From: Phyto melanocephala
Lineage: Eukaryota > Arthropoda > Insecta > Diptera > Rhinophoridae
Length of the DNA: 64,000 nt
Assembly: GCA_941918925.1 (NCBI GenBank)
Contig: OW799233.1
Span: 169,550,235 to 169,614,234 of the forward strand
Reading direction: 5' to 3'
This document shows, in pieces, positions 46,681 through 60,953 of this stretch. The translations under genes and the position numbers were made by a program. The notes beneath the pieces are model-generated. The model did no database searches. It had not been told where the DNA came from and was given only the letters and a program-made list of their open reading frames with translations. Position 1 is the stretch's first letter, and each line of letters starts with the position of its first letter.

Positions 46681-49600
46681 ACCTGCAGTGAATCTTAAAA
46701 CATAAATAATTTAAAAACCCTTCCTGTTAATTTATATATTCTCAGTTTGATTAAGAGTCGGTTTTAAAACTCAAAAATATTCTTTAATGGATTTTCTATT
46801 TAAGTGACCAAAAGTAATCAGTTTCACTGTCGGTAAAAAAAAATCTTTCAAAACTTAAGGTGGTTTAACAAAACTATAAAAATTTAAGTATATTACAATC
46901 CAATGGTTAAATGCAACAATCAGTAAATTGTATAAAATAAACAAAATATTATCACTGGTATTTTGTTCTGCATTTTTTAATAAATATATAAATATCGAAA
47001 ATAAATAAATAAATTAATACATATATGTATGTAAGCAAATAAGATATTGTTGATGAATTTCTATTAATTGTAATAAATTCTGTTATCAAACCACAAACAC
47101 CAAATACAATAAAGAAAACACGGATGTGCGTATGCATGATTGCATGCAATTATGCACAATACATTGTATTTGTACATCAACACTATTATGCTTATATGTG
47201 TTAAAATATGCACACAAACAAAAACAGTCCAGACCACTTCCGGTAGTTAGCTTGATAAGTTTTGATTTAACCAATCATTTGTGATATTTTTGTCTTAAAA
47301 TTAGCAGCCACAACACGTATCTACTCGTATTTAAATATTTGAGTGTAAATTGAATTAAAAGCAATCGCATAAAAAGTCAATTACCAAAAAGGAAAAGAAT
47401 GTTAAAAACATTTCACATATTTATTAAATTTTTAATAACAACTGACATAAATATAAATATATTGTTAAAGTTTTTAATACAACTACTATTTAACGTGGTA
47501 TTTCTGGCATTCCAACATACATAAGTGTTTGTTGTATCTGTGCAGCTGTAGTGGCTGTAAACTGTCGCATAGGGACAACTATGCCCACCGAGGCAATATG
47601 CGGAAATATTAATTTATTACTCTATACCCTACAGGATGGATGTAATTTGGATAAATTAAAATTTTTTATAGAAATCAAAAGAATTCTTGTTTGAAAGAGA
47701 AATGATTAAGGGACTTTAAAAACAGGTAGCCACTTAAAAGTTTGTCGAAACTAAAATTAAAATTGATATTTAGACTGGAATTTATTTACAATGTCTTTAT
47801 TTTTACAAAAAAATTTATTTGTAATAATGAAAGAATAATCGGAAAAAGTATGTTTTGAAACACTAGAGGAAATTTTCCTTTTCAACACAGCACCAATAAC
47901 AATAAACATCTAATGAACACGAAAAATATCAAATAAACGATACGAACACATATGAGTTACATCATTCCTAATCAACATAAAAACTGAGATCACTGTATCA
48001 AAATCTGATAAATTTTTGTAGGTGTTAATTATTTAACAGAACTAAGTAAAATTTTATGCTTGAAGTCACTGACTCATCTGGATCCAAAAATGCGGTCTTG
48101 AAAATTGGTAGAAATTATAAAAATTTGCAAAGCTGTATCAAGGTATTATAGGTACGTACTTAGTTCATCAGGGTTGCATTTGAAAAGTTATCAGATTGTT
48201 TTTAATTTTATATGCAACATGATTTTTTTAACGGTCAAATATAATTTTTCTCAAGCTTTAAAAGGAGATACTTTACCTCTGAAAGTGAATTTTTTTAAAA
48301 ACTAAAAGAAAATATAAATTTACGGTTTCCTTCTTTACAGTTGTGACAAATTTCAAAATGGAATGGTTTTTGGCTCTAGAAGTATAAATTATATTATATT
48401 GATGCTATGGCTCAGAAAATATAGTAACTAAGTAAGTACACCTTTATACTTTTTTATAGTTATCCTGAATTTCAAGACCTCTTATTTTCGGATCCAGAGA
48501 AATCAGTTAACTCGAAATACGAATTTTTCTTAATTCTATCATATGCTGTATTTTTACAAAAATTCACAAAAATCGGAGGAGAAATAGTTTAGCATGGAAT
48601 GACCCATATGCAAACGCTTGGTGGTTGATTCAATCGTTTCAAGGGCACTTTAGTTTCTTGCACAAACTCGAAAATTCTAGCAATTTTAGTTACATATATG
48701 GACTTTAAGTTATTTTATATTTTTCTTATATACTGTCCTACATGCACACATAAAAAAAAAAGTGATTAATACATAAATAATAAAAAATTTAAAACAAACT
48801 GACAATGAAAACAATAATTAAGTATATTTCCAATTACACTGTATATATTTAATTTTCCGTTTTCCAAGGAATAGTGATGAGTATATTCCCAGGATTTCTT
48901 GGACGAAAATTCTCGTTTTACAAATCCTAGTTGTCTCTTATAAATATACTTGTATTGTATCTCATTGGGTTTTTTTCCTTGATTTTTTTACATCTTAGCA
49001 ATGTTAAGGTGAATTTTTTAATTTGTTTTTTATTAAGAGTTTTCAGTAGTACAATTCATTACTTTTGGAAACAATTTTCTGAAAATTAAAACTAACATAA
49101 AAATACATTAAAATTTAACAAGTTTTTGATTTTACAATCTTATTATGCAAACATTACAGCCTATTTAAACTTTGTCCTACAAAAATTAATTTAAAATATA
49201 CCAAATAAAGCTGAAAGTTCTTTGGACAAAATTGTTTCTTTCTCTTAAAAAGAGAGACAAAATTCTCTCCGGAAAATAATTTGTTTCAAAACAAAAGGGT
49301 AAGTTCATCATTAGTTTTCACTTACTTAATTTGTAAAGTAAAAAGTAAAGAGCTGCGTAAAATGTATTAAAAGTTATGTGCACTATTTCACACTGATTTT
49401 AATCACTACATTTCATCGTTATCATAAATGACAAAACGTTATTCTCACTAAATACAAGAAGGTGTGGAGAAGAGGAAAGGTAGTGTTTATGTTTTCAAAC
49501 AAAGTAGAATATCAAAACAAAAAGCGACAGTAAAATAAATAAAATATAAATAATAAATAATTGCAAAAACATCAAGTACAATAGGATACACATTTAAAAC

Positions 49601-50216
49601 GTAAAAAATATTAAATAGCAGTGTTACTAAATAATTACATTAGGACAGTTTAAAGAGAAAATACATTCTCATAAGCAATTTTTTAATACTATAATATGTA
49701 TATTCCTTTTACTCCTACAAGGAGCATAGGGCCGCGAGCTCATCGCATTACAGAACATTAAAAGTTCTAGGTCTAGTATCAAGACATTCAAAAATGTTTT
49801 AATGTTTTATTTTATAATTTTTTTTTTCTTTGTTCTGATTCAAATTTATTATATTCCATCGTTGTTCTATATTAGTTTGCTTTGTTAAGCAAAACACATA
49901 TTTTTGCAAGTATGTTTTTTATAATGAGAAAATAATATACACACACCATTTTAAATTAAATGAGACTGTTTGTAAGCCATTTTTATTATGCTTGCGCAGG
50001 TCTTTTCTAAAAACATATAAAGTGAACCTTTCAATTCTGAATGTCTTTGGAGTAATTTTTTGGCATCTTTTAAATTCAAATGTAATGCACATCATGTCAG
50101 GTTAAGATATAAGTAGAAATATAAGGAAACTCGAAATCTTAATATAACCAGAGTAGTAATATGAAGATACATAAATGTATGCACATAAGTAAGTATTTAA
50201 GTATTTAAGTAAGTAT
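46681..50216. other. AT-rich stretch without a supported gene
   Basis: No coding region, repeat family or RNA gene was recognized in about 3.5 kb. Short frames at 46952-47274 and 48105-48305 lack domains. Confidence 0.45.
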
Positions 50217-51192
50217 TTATGCCCTTCACAGAGAGTGTATATATAGGATTATCATTCCGTGTAAAATTTTTACAAAATTAATATAAAAAAATGTATTATC
50301 TGAAATCTGATGAATACCCCTATTGTCTGAGTATTTCCAGTGTTCGTCTGTCCATGTGTATGTTTGAATAAATTTTTAAAACCCCCGACATCGTGTTGCA
50401 ATGTATGTAGTATCAAAATATCTGAAATATTTGGAAGAAGACTATTATTGAAAATCAGCACAATCGTCGTATGTATACTTGTCTGTGTTTATCCCATTAA
50501 TATCAACATTTTTAAACACTAGGAAAATGTATATAAACATTCGTCACTATTTATGGATATGATATGTCTCTAGAAATATTTGGATAAATTGGTCACTAAT
50601 CGGCAAAGTTATAGGCAAAAAAGTATTTGGAAAAATATATATGTTTTTAGTATATACAATTTTTCAAGCTTTTAAATAATTTTTGACATGCTAAAGACAT
50701 TTAATTGTAAGCCATAGTATCAGGCTAATATATAGCACCAAAAAAAAATTTTTCTGTGTTTGTCTTAAAATTTCGAAAGTAGATTTTTCCAATTTCTGTT
50801 CAACCGATAGAACCAATATGACTATTAAGTAAAAGAACTTTACTAGCACAAAAACAGCTCTACAAAAAAGATGGTCGCCACTACAAAATAGCGGTCAACA
50901 AATATATATATGGGTCATATCTAGTATTTTAAAATGTTCCCCCTTGATCCCCCTAACATTTGTATCAAATGATCCCTTTCAGTATGAGTATCAAATGAAA
51001 GGACTTAACTAGTAGAATATTGTTAACTATGTGAAAATTTAAAATTAAATATGGAGCCAGAAATAATAAAGAAAATGACATATAACATGAAATCTGAAAT
51101 CTAGGCTTAACTATCACATAGTCATTGCCTATGTAGATGATGGTAAAGGATATTATCAGATTCGGCATGGCCGGATGTACCACTCTTACTTG
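50217..51192 (+). mobile_element. Helentron-related element, TACCCTTCAC subfamily, full span
   Basis: Begins TTATGCCCTTCACAGAGAG and GATTATCATTCCGTG. Lacks an expanded GTCY run. Carries ATCAAATGAAAGGACTTAAC and ends in hairpin ATTCGGCATGGCCGGAT with a CTCTTACTTG terminus at 51192. It links the TACCCTTCAC start (38812, 60020) with the same class of 3' end as the long copies. Confidence 0.65.
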
Positions 51193-54100
51193 TTTCATAT
51201 AAATTATTATATGCATGTCAGTGTAAAGTAAATAATGCAGTGTTGTAATGCAGTATTAAAGCTACATACAATGAATGACAAAAAACTCCACAGATATGTC
51301 GTGTGTAATTAATTTTTAAAATAATTCAATAAACAACACTCTCGTGAATAACTTGTTTTGAACGCTTAAAGCATACGTGCAAACATACTTATTTTGTTTA
51401 AGTTATGTGCCCTTCAGACATTAAAAATCAAATATTTTATAATAAATTAAAAAAAAGGACTCTTGTTAAGAAATCATTTTTCAACGCTGAACTGAGTGCG
51501 TACAAAAATTTTTACTTATTTTCATCAGCAAAATGATTTAGTATACAGGTATTGGCGATCACAAATATTAGCTTAAAAAAAATGCAAACGTATTAAAACT
51601 ACGATTTATTTTTATTAACATTTTTTTTTGGTTTGTTTTTATAGAAAAGTAAAACTAGCCAAATATTTTTCATTTAAGTACATTATAAAGCTATAAACTA
51701 TACGGTTGAAAACGAATACAATAAAGTCACCACTTTAAATTGTATTAAAATGTTAGAAATATAAAAAGAAGAAAAAAGAAAAAGACGCAAGAAAAGCACA
51801 TACTATAACTTAATTGAACAAAAACAATAGATGAAGATATTGTAAAGATGTGAGGAGTATTATCTTAAACTGGTTAGTTTGGCGTAAAATGCGTTTAAAT
51901 TGCATTTTATCCTTATGGTTTTCTAAAAAATGTTTCCTGATTGCCATGACCATATTAGAGGCAGACAAGGCGGACATACCGATAGACTAGCACATAGATG
52001 GACAAAGTATAAAATAGAAAGATGGACAAAAAGCAAATAAATTGTACACAACCACAACTATACCCGTAAACTAACTAATACTAATACGAACTAAGCTAAA
52101 CTAAGTAATAGGAATAGACAGCGGATTTAGTTTGCAAAATGCAGTTGTAATAGAAAGAATAAAACTAGAAAATTTAAAATCCACAGACAGCAACAAAGAA
52201 CAGCAAACACGAATGTATGTATGTATCATGCATGTCCACACAGGGTAAGGACACAAGAATTTTTTCGGTATATCCAAAGGGCACACACATAAAACAGACA
52301 CATACTTACTTATACATACATACTTTCAAATGTTTTGTAAGAATATATATCTATTTATAACTTTCGGCCATTATTTTGCTATTTCCGTTATGCCATACCT
52401 ACAAAAACACACACATACTCTTGCTAACACGTGCCCACATTCTTACAAATCCACACTTACACATACATATGTATAGAATACACAACACGTAGATACAATG
52501 TAAAATTGCTTGCGTTCTGATCGTGTTTTGGTAGCAGCTGGCAATCATTTTTATCTAAACGGTCTAAAAGAATTAAAGACAGAAATGAATTAAAAAATTA
52601 TTGCATTTAAAATATAATAATAGTAATATTTATGAAACGAAAAAAATTCAATTGTACATACGAAATTTTAAAGATAATTAAATTCCTAGTAAAACTTAAT
52701 TTGTTCGACCACACCGATTTGGACAAAACCCTTCATCATCATGTAAATAGGAATAATTACTTCATCTGAGTATATCCTAGATTTAACATTATGCGCCATT
52801 TTGTTCTATTATTTCCGACGCCATCTGTGATTTTTAATCTTTGCATAGCTAACTATATTCTACTAGTCAACCCCTTTCATTTGATACCCTTCTTGTACAT
52901 TACATCAACCAGAGACCAATAGGTGTATTGTAATTGTCTTAAAAGAAAGAGAGAGAAAAACTAATTTAATTACGAGTGCATAGAAAGAAATATATAGAGA
53001 TCAGAGAAAGGTTCTTTTGCTTTTAACAATTTTAGACGTACGTGATGAACGAAGGACAGTCAATTGGTCTTCGCAGTAAATGTCTTATCATCATCACAAA
53101 AAGGATCGAAGTCGATCTAGTTCGGTCGCATTTTATAATAAACTGCAGTGTCTGTTCAAGATGCCTACTAGCAACTTTTTATTTATTTTATTCCCGGCGA
53201 TATTACTAGCCAAATCGATTTTGCTACTTTGAATCCTGCAACTTTTGCCTAGTTTTGTTTTATAGAGTTTGTACAGTGTAAGGTACTTTGAGGTGATAGC
53301 ACAAGTAGTTATTATCTAAGAACCTTTGCATGCTAATTCGTACGCCGCTTCTTATCATAAATGCCAAAGTGATATGGGACCCAACAGAGTCTTACGTTCG
53401 AAGTCGGAGTTCAGAGTTGAAGACTTGACCACGTTGGATTTCAGAGCAACTTAACTATCGATATAGATAGTTTTATGATCAATCACTAGCTTCTTCATTT
53501 CATTACATTTCATTACATACATATACATAAGGCTTACATTAAAACAATATTTCTTTTTATGAATCATCCTAATTTTTTGCACACAATCAGACATTTGCAG
53601 TAATATGAAAATGGGATTTTAGGATATAAGAATTATGATAGATTACTTGCATGAAATGCATTGGTTTAGCAATAAAGTTTTCGTCAAGTAGAAGCTGAAA
53701 AAAAACAAAATTTTTCTTCTCCGTTTTACAAACATTATCTTGTATTAAATTTAATGTTATTTTAGTATGTGCTTTAAAAAAATATAAATTATTAAAAATA
53801 TTTTACACTTTTAATATGCTATTTATGGAAAAATTTTATGTCAATGTCATCGGTAGCAAGATACCATTTCCTCACTATTTTTCCATCTTTCTGGTCTATT
53901 CATAATAGAAATAAATGAAAATCAGATGAAACATTTTTAAAACGTTCAACGTGAAGCTTAGTAACCTATGTATCGAATATCCAAAAGTAAAAATAAATTA
54001 AAAACACAAGAGAACTTATTAGGCGATCACAAATTTAAACATGATTTTGATAAAAGTGAAATTTTTTTTTTGTATGTACGTATGTATCTGCATATTTTTA

Positions 54101-54415
54101 AATGAAATACATGACATTAAATGAAAACACACAACATATTTCTTCATTATATTTGAGTTATTATCTAGTGTCCATATGTCATGAATATATGTATATTATG
54201 ATATTTCTCAAACTTAAAAAAAATCTTAGAAAATTTATGTTATTTTTCCTATAAAGTTTAACATTCATCATTATATAAACTCATCACATATAGAATCTAG
54301 ATTAGGATAGTCCCATATTTTTAATAAATTTTTATAAATATATTAAGACACACAGAAAAAAATATTGTCAAAAAATTTTTAAGCAAACATTTGCGTAAAA
54401 TTAATTTAATTTAAA
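51193..54415. other. AT-rich stretch with scattered repeat traces
   Basis: 52760-52950 (CTACTAGTCAACCCC, TTTCATTTGATACCC) is a worn minus-strand fragment of the element type at 50217. 53040-53470 is less AT-rich than its surroundings and of unknown origin. No gene is supported. Confidence 0.45.
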
Positions 54416-54558
54416 CAAGTAAGAGCACTATATTCGGCTGTGCCGAATCTTTTATACCCACCACCAATTTTGTGTACATTTAAAGCACAATATTTATTAT
54501 TTTGTTAATCGCTATAGAATAATCTCTTTATAATAAAATATGTATCACTTTCTTTGTA

Positions 54559-55166
54559 GAGGGTGGTTAAATTTGAAGGGCCCATGTTTAAGGTGAACCA
54601 CATCTAAACTTCAACTTTTTTCTAGTATTTCATTTGACATTTCTCAATCTCAGACTAACTCAATTTGAACCGTGGAAAGATACGCAATCGAGCAACGCTT
54701 TTAAATATTAAAGATTTTTATAAAAATGGGCGTTCAAATCAAAATGCATTTTGTGCACTTCGTGATTCTTTTGGTCAACATAATCGTTCGAATTCGTCCA
54801 CAATCGTGAGAATTGTAAAAAATATTTAAATGTCTGCAAAGCAGGTCTGTATGAAATGTGAAAACATCTGTGAATGCCATCTTAGTTCGTTGAATGGGAA
54901 ACATTGCTGTTTTTCACGATAACGTGGCAAAAGAGCAAGCAACCTCGACTCATCATCGTGCCCAACAATCGAGCATCAACAGTGTCATTGAGAATTTTGA
55001 CTATCGGATCGTTGTGTGCCGCCTAGGTTGGGGGGCCATTTGGCCGATATTTTGTTCCATACATAATTGAAGCATACAAATATTATCATTATAAAAATAA
55101 ATGATAATAATTTCATAATAATTTTATTCAAAATCAACATAGTCCCTTAAAATTAAACCACCCATT
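54559..55166. mobile_element. Mariner-type MITE in Helentron copy F
   Basis: GAGGGTGGTTAAATTTGAAG after TA (54557-54558). The right end is worn (TTAAACCACCCATT). 608 bp, non-coding, without inner insertion. Confidence 0.7.
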
Positions 55167-55353
55167 GTAACTTCGGTATGCTAGTAAAATGTTTTCGAAA
55201 ATTTAGTCTTTCAATGAAAGTGGCCGTTAAAATACGCGTGTCAATAAAATTTCTGCTAATAAACATAACTTAGATATTTCAATATATATTTAGTATTCCA
55301 AAATCTTTATTCATAGAGAATTTACATGAATTTAAGAGGAAGAAAGTGAATTT

Positions 55354-55800
55354 AAGGTTAAATTTTAAGGGCCACAGGGTGATTTAAAATATACATTCTC
55401 TGCATTTTTTTAAAACGGGAAATTTATTAGTAAGATTTTGATTTTTAAACTTCTATAACATTTTGCTTTTAAAAGACTTTCAAACGAAATAAGTTTTGTA
55501 TAATTTTAAAATTTGTTAGCCATTAGTACATGAAAATAAATTGTTTATAATGTTTAGAGATAATTTTTTTAAATTTTTTAAATTTTCCTAAATTCCCATT
55601 TTTAATAGAGCATAACTTCAGGAGAACATAAGCATAAGTTGTTAGCGTGCCATCTAGTAGTTGCTAGTAGAGTCATCTATCTTATCATCTTTATCTTATA
55701 TTTAGCTACAGTACAATAAATGGCGCAGTGTAAGATGAATAAATGCTAATATATATGACTAATATATTTTTATAAAAATTTAAGGAAAAAAGTGTGCGTG
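55354..55800 (+). mobile_element. Insertion shared with copy E
   Basis: Reads GGTTAAATTTTAAGGGCCAC, then AGGGTGATTTAAAATATAC, and a 270-bp block nearly identical to 40380-40640. The following 55727-55800 matches the complement of 39946-40010. Confidence 0.55.
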
Positions 55801-57089
55801 GCACATCTATTTTCCGTTATAACGAAGACTTTGACCAAAAAGCCATGTTTGCAAAATTTCAGAATCGTACATATATACACTGTGCGGTATATACTTTCGT
55901 ACATTTTTATCTATAACTCTTTTCCTAATTCATAGATTTAAGCGATTTTCAGGGAAAAATATTCTTTTGACTCGATAAATATATATTCGAAGTTTCATGA
56001 CTACGTTTATGCGTCTGGACACAATTCAAAAGTGAAAGTGGGCGTTATAGTAGGCGTGTCAAAGTTGTTTTTGCTAATGAGTACAACTTAGGTGTTTCAA
56101 TATAGTCCTTTATTATTCCAAAATCTTTATTAATAGAGAAATTATATGAATTTTAGGTAAAACGTTATATGGGAGGTGGGCGTAAAAGTGGGCGTGGCAC
56201 CTTAATTTTTTGGCATAGTAATGAAATTTTTTGGCATAGTAATGAAATTGCATAGGGGGATAGACGTAGCAAAATTTATCATCATACCTCTAATTTTAGC
56301 GGTTTTCTGAGCTTCTAAATTTCATAAACGGTAGATAACGTGCAAAGTGGGCGTTATAGTAGGCGTGTCAAAGTTATTTTTGCGAATGAGTACAATTGAG
56401 GTGTTTCAATATAGGCCTTTATTATTCCAAAATCTTTATTAATAGAGAAATTATATGAATTTTAGTTAAAACGTTATATGGGAGGTGGGCGTAAAAGTGG
56501 GCGTGGCACATTGACTTGCCGTTTCAGAGTCGTACATCCAATTTTGTTGCTTTTATGACGTTTTTGTTTTTAAATATACCAAAAAATACACTGTGCGGTA
56601 TAAATTTTCGTACATTTTGATCGACAACTCCTCTTCTAATGCATAGATTGAAACAATTTTCGGGGGAAAATATTGTCTTTACCCAGGAAATATATATTCG
56701 AAGTTTCATGAGTCTACGTTAAGGCGTTTGGACACAATTCCATTTTATTCGATGTTCGAAGGACACGGTTTTTTCGACCTACTCTTGCTTTTCGAGCTAT
56801 AACTCTCTTCCTAATATTCCGATTTAGCCCATTTTCAATACCAAACAAACCTTGTCTATAAGAAAGATTCTGGCAAAATTTGAGCCCCCTAGCTTTTTCG
56901 GTGCGACCTCTATCGTGCTTTCAACAGACGGACAGACGGACGGACATAGCTAGATCGTCATAAAATCAAACCCCGATTCAGAATATATATACTTTATGGG
57001 GTCTAAAATGGATATTTCGATGTGTTACAAACGAAATGACAAAATGAATATAATATTTGTATTAAAATTTCTAGAAGTTTTATATTTAA

Positions 57090-59374
57090 TTAGCATTTAA
57101 CCCGCTACTTCGATAGCGCAGTTCTTGCTATTTATTAGCTATTAATTCTCAACAGGAATCAATAATCCTTTATTTTTTACATTTTTAGTCTCACCTTGCA
57201 TCAATAGTCACTAATTTCAAAATTATGGCTTCGCAAACGTTAAAAATACCAAAAGTACCATAAAAATTCACAAAAGTTAATTTTTGGTCGCCCATAACAT
57301 TTTTAGTCTCACCTGGAATCAATAGTCATTGATTGTACAAATATACATATCTTCATAAACGTATAAAATACAAAAAGTACTAAAAAAAATCTAAAAAGTA
57401 CCCTTTTGGTCACCTATAAAAAATAGTCACTATTTTCGAAATTCTAGCTTCGCAAACGTTGAAAATACAAAAAGTACCACAAAAATTCAAATAAGTACCT
57501 TTTTGGTAGACCATAACCTTTTTAGTCTCGCCTTGTATCAATAGTCACTAATTTCAAAATTCTAGCTTCGAAAACCATAAAAATTCAAAAAAGTACCTTC
57601 TTGGTCGCCCATAACATTTTTAGTTTCACCTAGAATCAAAAGTCTTTGATTGTACAATCCTATTTTCTTAAACGTAGAAAATACAAAAAGTACCATTAAA
57701 AATCAAATAAGTACCTTTTTGGTCGACCATAACATTTTCAGTCTCACCTCGTATCAATAGTCACTATTTTCGAAATTCTAGCTTCGCAAACGTTGAAAAT
57801 AAAAAAGTACCACAACAATTCAAATAAGTACCTTTTTGGCCGGTGAGACTACCTTGTATCAATAGTCACTAATTTCAAAATTCTAGCTTCGAAAAGCATA
57901 AAAATTCAAAAAAGTACCTTCTTGGTCGCCCATAACATTTTTAGTTTCACCTAGAATCAAAATCCTTGATTGTACAATCCTACCTTCAAAAACGTAGAAA
58001 ATACAGAAAGTACCAAAAAAATCAAAAAAGTACCTTTTTGGCAGACTATAACTTTTTCAGTCTCACCTTGTATCAATAGTCACTGATTTCAAAATTCTAT
58101 CTTCGCAAACGTTGAAAATATAAAAAGTACCATAGAAATTCAAAAAAGTACTTTTTTGTTCGCCCATAACATTTTGATTGTCACCTGGAATCAAAAGTTC
58201 TTGATGGTACAATCCTACCTTCAAAAACGTAGAAAATACAAAAAGTACCATAAAAATTCAAAAAAGTACCTTTTTGGCCCTATAACTTTTTTAGTCTCAC
58301 CTTGTATCAATAGTCACTAATTTCAAAATTCTAGCTTCGCAAACGCTGAAAATACAAAAAGTACCATAAAAATTCAAAAAAGTACCTTTTTGGTCGCCCA
58401 TACCAGTCTTACCTTGTATCAATAGTCCTTTATTTTACAATTCTACCTTTATAAACGTAGAAAATACAAAAAGTACCATAGAAATGCGAAAAAGTACATT
58501 TTTGGTCCAAGTTCCAAATTCCAAGTTTAAAATGTTCAAATATCTATGTAACAAAATATTTTAATAGACGTGATTTAAAGTCAGTAAATCTACTCTTTTT
58601 TGCAAAAAAGTAATTATGTTCTAAAAAGTACCAAACTCTTTTCCCGATTTTTCCCCTTTCTACCCTGTTATGAATGTGTTTAAATTTTTACTAATTTACA
58701 TAATTTTTTATGTCTGGTGAAATCCCAATTATAAATTTTGTGAAAATTGGCCGACAAATTAGGAATTACATACATTTTACGGAATTTTTCGCTTTTTGGT
58801 ACCTTTTTAGTCCCCAAAAAAGTTTCCACAAATTTCACCTTAATATTTGTCCATATTCTATTAGGCAATAATAATGATCAAATTTTGTCCCATTGCATAA
58901 TATTATAAAAGTTTCTTTTAAAAAAGTACCAAAAAAGGGACAATTTTTACCCCTTATACATGCAAATTTGAAAAAATTGCCAAATTCCTATTAATATTTT
59001 TTTGTGGATTACTTAAAACAGTTTAAATTTTTTTCCTAGCCCAGGCACCAAAAAAGTACCAAATTACAGTTTTTAAAAAAAGGCCAGACATCTGTCAGCT
59101 TATTTTTTGTACAAATTACAATTCTTATTCAATTTTATTTGTATCGTTTTTAGTTTAGCAGATATAAGATTACCGATTTTACCCGTTTTTACCCTTTTTT
59201 ACCCCTTAAAGTACGAATTTCCAAAAATCCCTTCTTAGTGGTGCTATACATCGAAAGAGGAACCGATTTTCCAAATTTCATGTCTCAAGCTCTTTGCGTT
59301 TTTGGGCTGTGCGATGATGAATCAGTCAGTCAGTCACGTTACTTTTTTATATACATATGTAAATATATAGATTA
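57090..59374 (+). repeat. Large repeat element with tandem 115-bp units
   Basis: Opens with AACCCGCTACTTCGATAGCG, followed by about 12 tandem units (57181-58510), a diverged tail rich in AAAAAGTACC, then a segment with CGATTTTCCAAATTTCATGT and TCAGTCAGTCAGTC ending in ATATATAGATTA. Non-coding. The GC-box start and TATAGAT end parallel the 160-922 repeat, suggesting related non-autonomous elements. Confidence 0.55.
57181..58510 (+). repeat. 115-bp tandem array with two unit types
   Basis: About 12 units, each with AAAAAGTACC near a second AAAAAGTACCTTTTTGG and an AGTCTCACCT boundary. Type A reads TATCAATAGTCACTAATTTC and CTTCGCAAACGTTGAAAATA; type B reads GAATCAAAAGTCCTTGATTG and CAAAAACGTAGAAAATAC. 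Bases 57421-57739 and 57740-58058 repeat the same A, short A, B order, a 319-bp higher-order unit. Confidence 0.85.
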
Positions 59375-60019
59375 TTGTCTATAATGAAATTGTATAAAAA
59401 TTAAAGATACTTTTCTAATTCTTTTCTTTGTTAAAATTTCAAATAAAAATTGGTTATAATAATGGGGGGTAAGCATATAACCTTTTAACAGGGGAACCAC
59501 TTTATAATCAGTTCCCAGGAAAAAATGCTAAATCAGTTCAAAGTGAATTATATTACAAGACATTTGAAAATAAAACGTCTTTTATATAATGTCTGCATAT
59601 AAAATAATTTTTTTTTTTTTTTTATTTATTTACTTAAAAATATTTGCGTTCTCATACAAAATATATGACCACTTTTTTGTCATGCTATTTTTGCTAGGTT
59701 TAATTAAAAATGTGCACTAGTGTCGGTATTACAGTTCTATGTCATCATAGACACAAACCTAAACAGTTAAAATAACCCTAACTTTAATGTCCACACTTGG
59801 CTGAAGTCTATGCATAAACCAATAACAGGGTCACTCACACGGTGTATGAGTTTTAAAAAATATTTCCATATAATATGAAGTGCCGCCATTTGTTTTAACG
59901 AAGAATTAGATCAAATATTGTAAATAAAGCATAGCATACTGTAAGGCAGATACCCATTTGTAATAAATTTTTATTATTATAAAAATGTATATGTTTCAAA
60001 ATTTATTTTACCTATAATT
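59375..60019. other. AT-rich spacer
   Basis: No gene or repeat recognized; poly-T run at about 59608-59623. Confidence 0.4.
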
Positions 60020-60330
60020 TTGTCGGTTAGTAATCGATTTCTCCAAAGTTTTTTGAGAATATATCTCGAGGCATGTTGTACCAACAAATAGTTACAAATG
60101 TCTCTACAAATTTAATTTTGATTTTTTTGGCAAAAGATTGGCTTCTAAACGTTGATTTCAATCAACACACGGACAGAATGATAGACGGACTTGCCCTAAT
60201 TGACTCCCCTCGTCATAAGCTTTTAGAAAATGTATACCTTATGGAACCAGAAATAAATATTATAGAAATTACAAACGGTATGACAAAGCAATATATACCC
60301 TTAGGCACCACAGGTGAAGAGTATAATGAA
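60020..60330 (-). mobile_element. Helentron-related fragment, TACCCTTCAC subfamily
   Basis: Reads as the complement of the 38812 element: ATTTCAATCAACACACGGAC, then TTGACTCC, TATGGAACCAGAAATAAATA, TTACAAACGGTATGACAAAG and TATACCCTTAGGCACCACAG. A 90-codon plus-strand frame across it is incidental. Confidence 0.65.
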
Positions 60331-60953
60331 TTTTTTTTTAAATGAAAGTAGAAAGTAATTAGTGGAGTTTTTTTTATCCGGCAGCACTAAAAAACGTTAT
60401 GCAAGCAATGTTTGGATTAAAACGATGAGTTTTATAATAACAATAATATTTTTGTTACAATAAGCCGTAATAGCCCTTCTTTAGGGTATAACATTTCTTA
60501 ACCCAATGTACGAATTAAAAGAATTTAAAAAACGAGCTGTAAAAGAATAACTCAAATTTGTTTTTTAATTCATCATATATATACATACATACTTACAAAT
60601 TTCTAATTCATTTATTTGACCTAACAAAAGTACACAAGTTTTTACGTTAAAAACAATTTTCACTAAAAATTATATATTTAACAATAATTTATTTACACGC
60701 ACTTACATACATATTTATGCATAATACATACATATGTATGAGGTACAACAAATATTTATACACATTTTTTTTTTTGATTTTAGAAATATTATATAAAATT
60801 TGTCTTAAATAATGCAGGTATTCTATTTAAATTTAAAAAAAAATTAACCTTAATTAAATTAAACACTGCACGCTCTACGCCAAAAAAAAAATTTTATTCA
60901 GAAACAGAAACACGTCGAAACTAACTCAATTAACTATGTCTAAGAAAGAAATC
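60331..60953 (-). other. Probable 3' UTR and downstream of the yellow-family gene
   Basis: Directly follows the stop codon on the minus strand. AATAAAATTT on the minus strand at about 60889-60898 could serve as a polyadenylation signal. Otherwise AT-rich. Confidence 0.4.

Larger units (their letters stand above)
54416..57052 (-). mobile_element. DINE-1-like Helentron, copy F (rearranged)
   Basis: 3' end intact (CAAGTAAGAG at 54416, hairpin ATTCGGCTGTGCCGAAT), mariner MITE at 54559-55166, then a shared insertion (55354-55800), then CGCCCAC repeats and the GTCY/TATATA core. It stops at about 57052, some 35 bp short of the TTATACCC end. Confidence 0.8.

Noticed and set aside
60073..60345. 90-codon plus-strand frame
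   Set aside because: It lies across a Helentron-related fragment in reverse orientation and has no domain.
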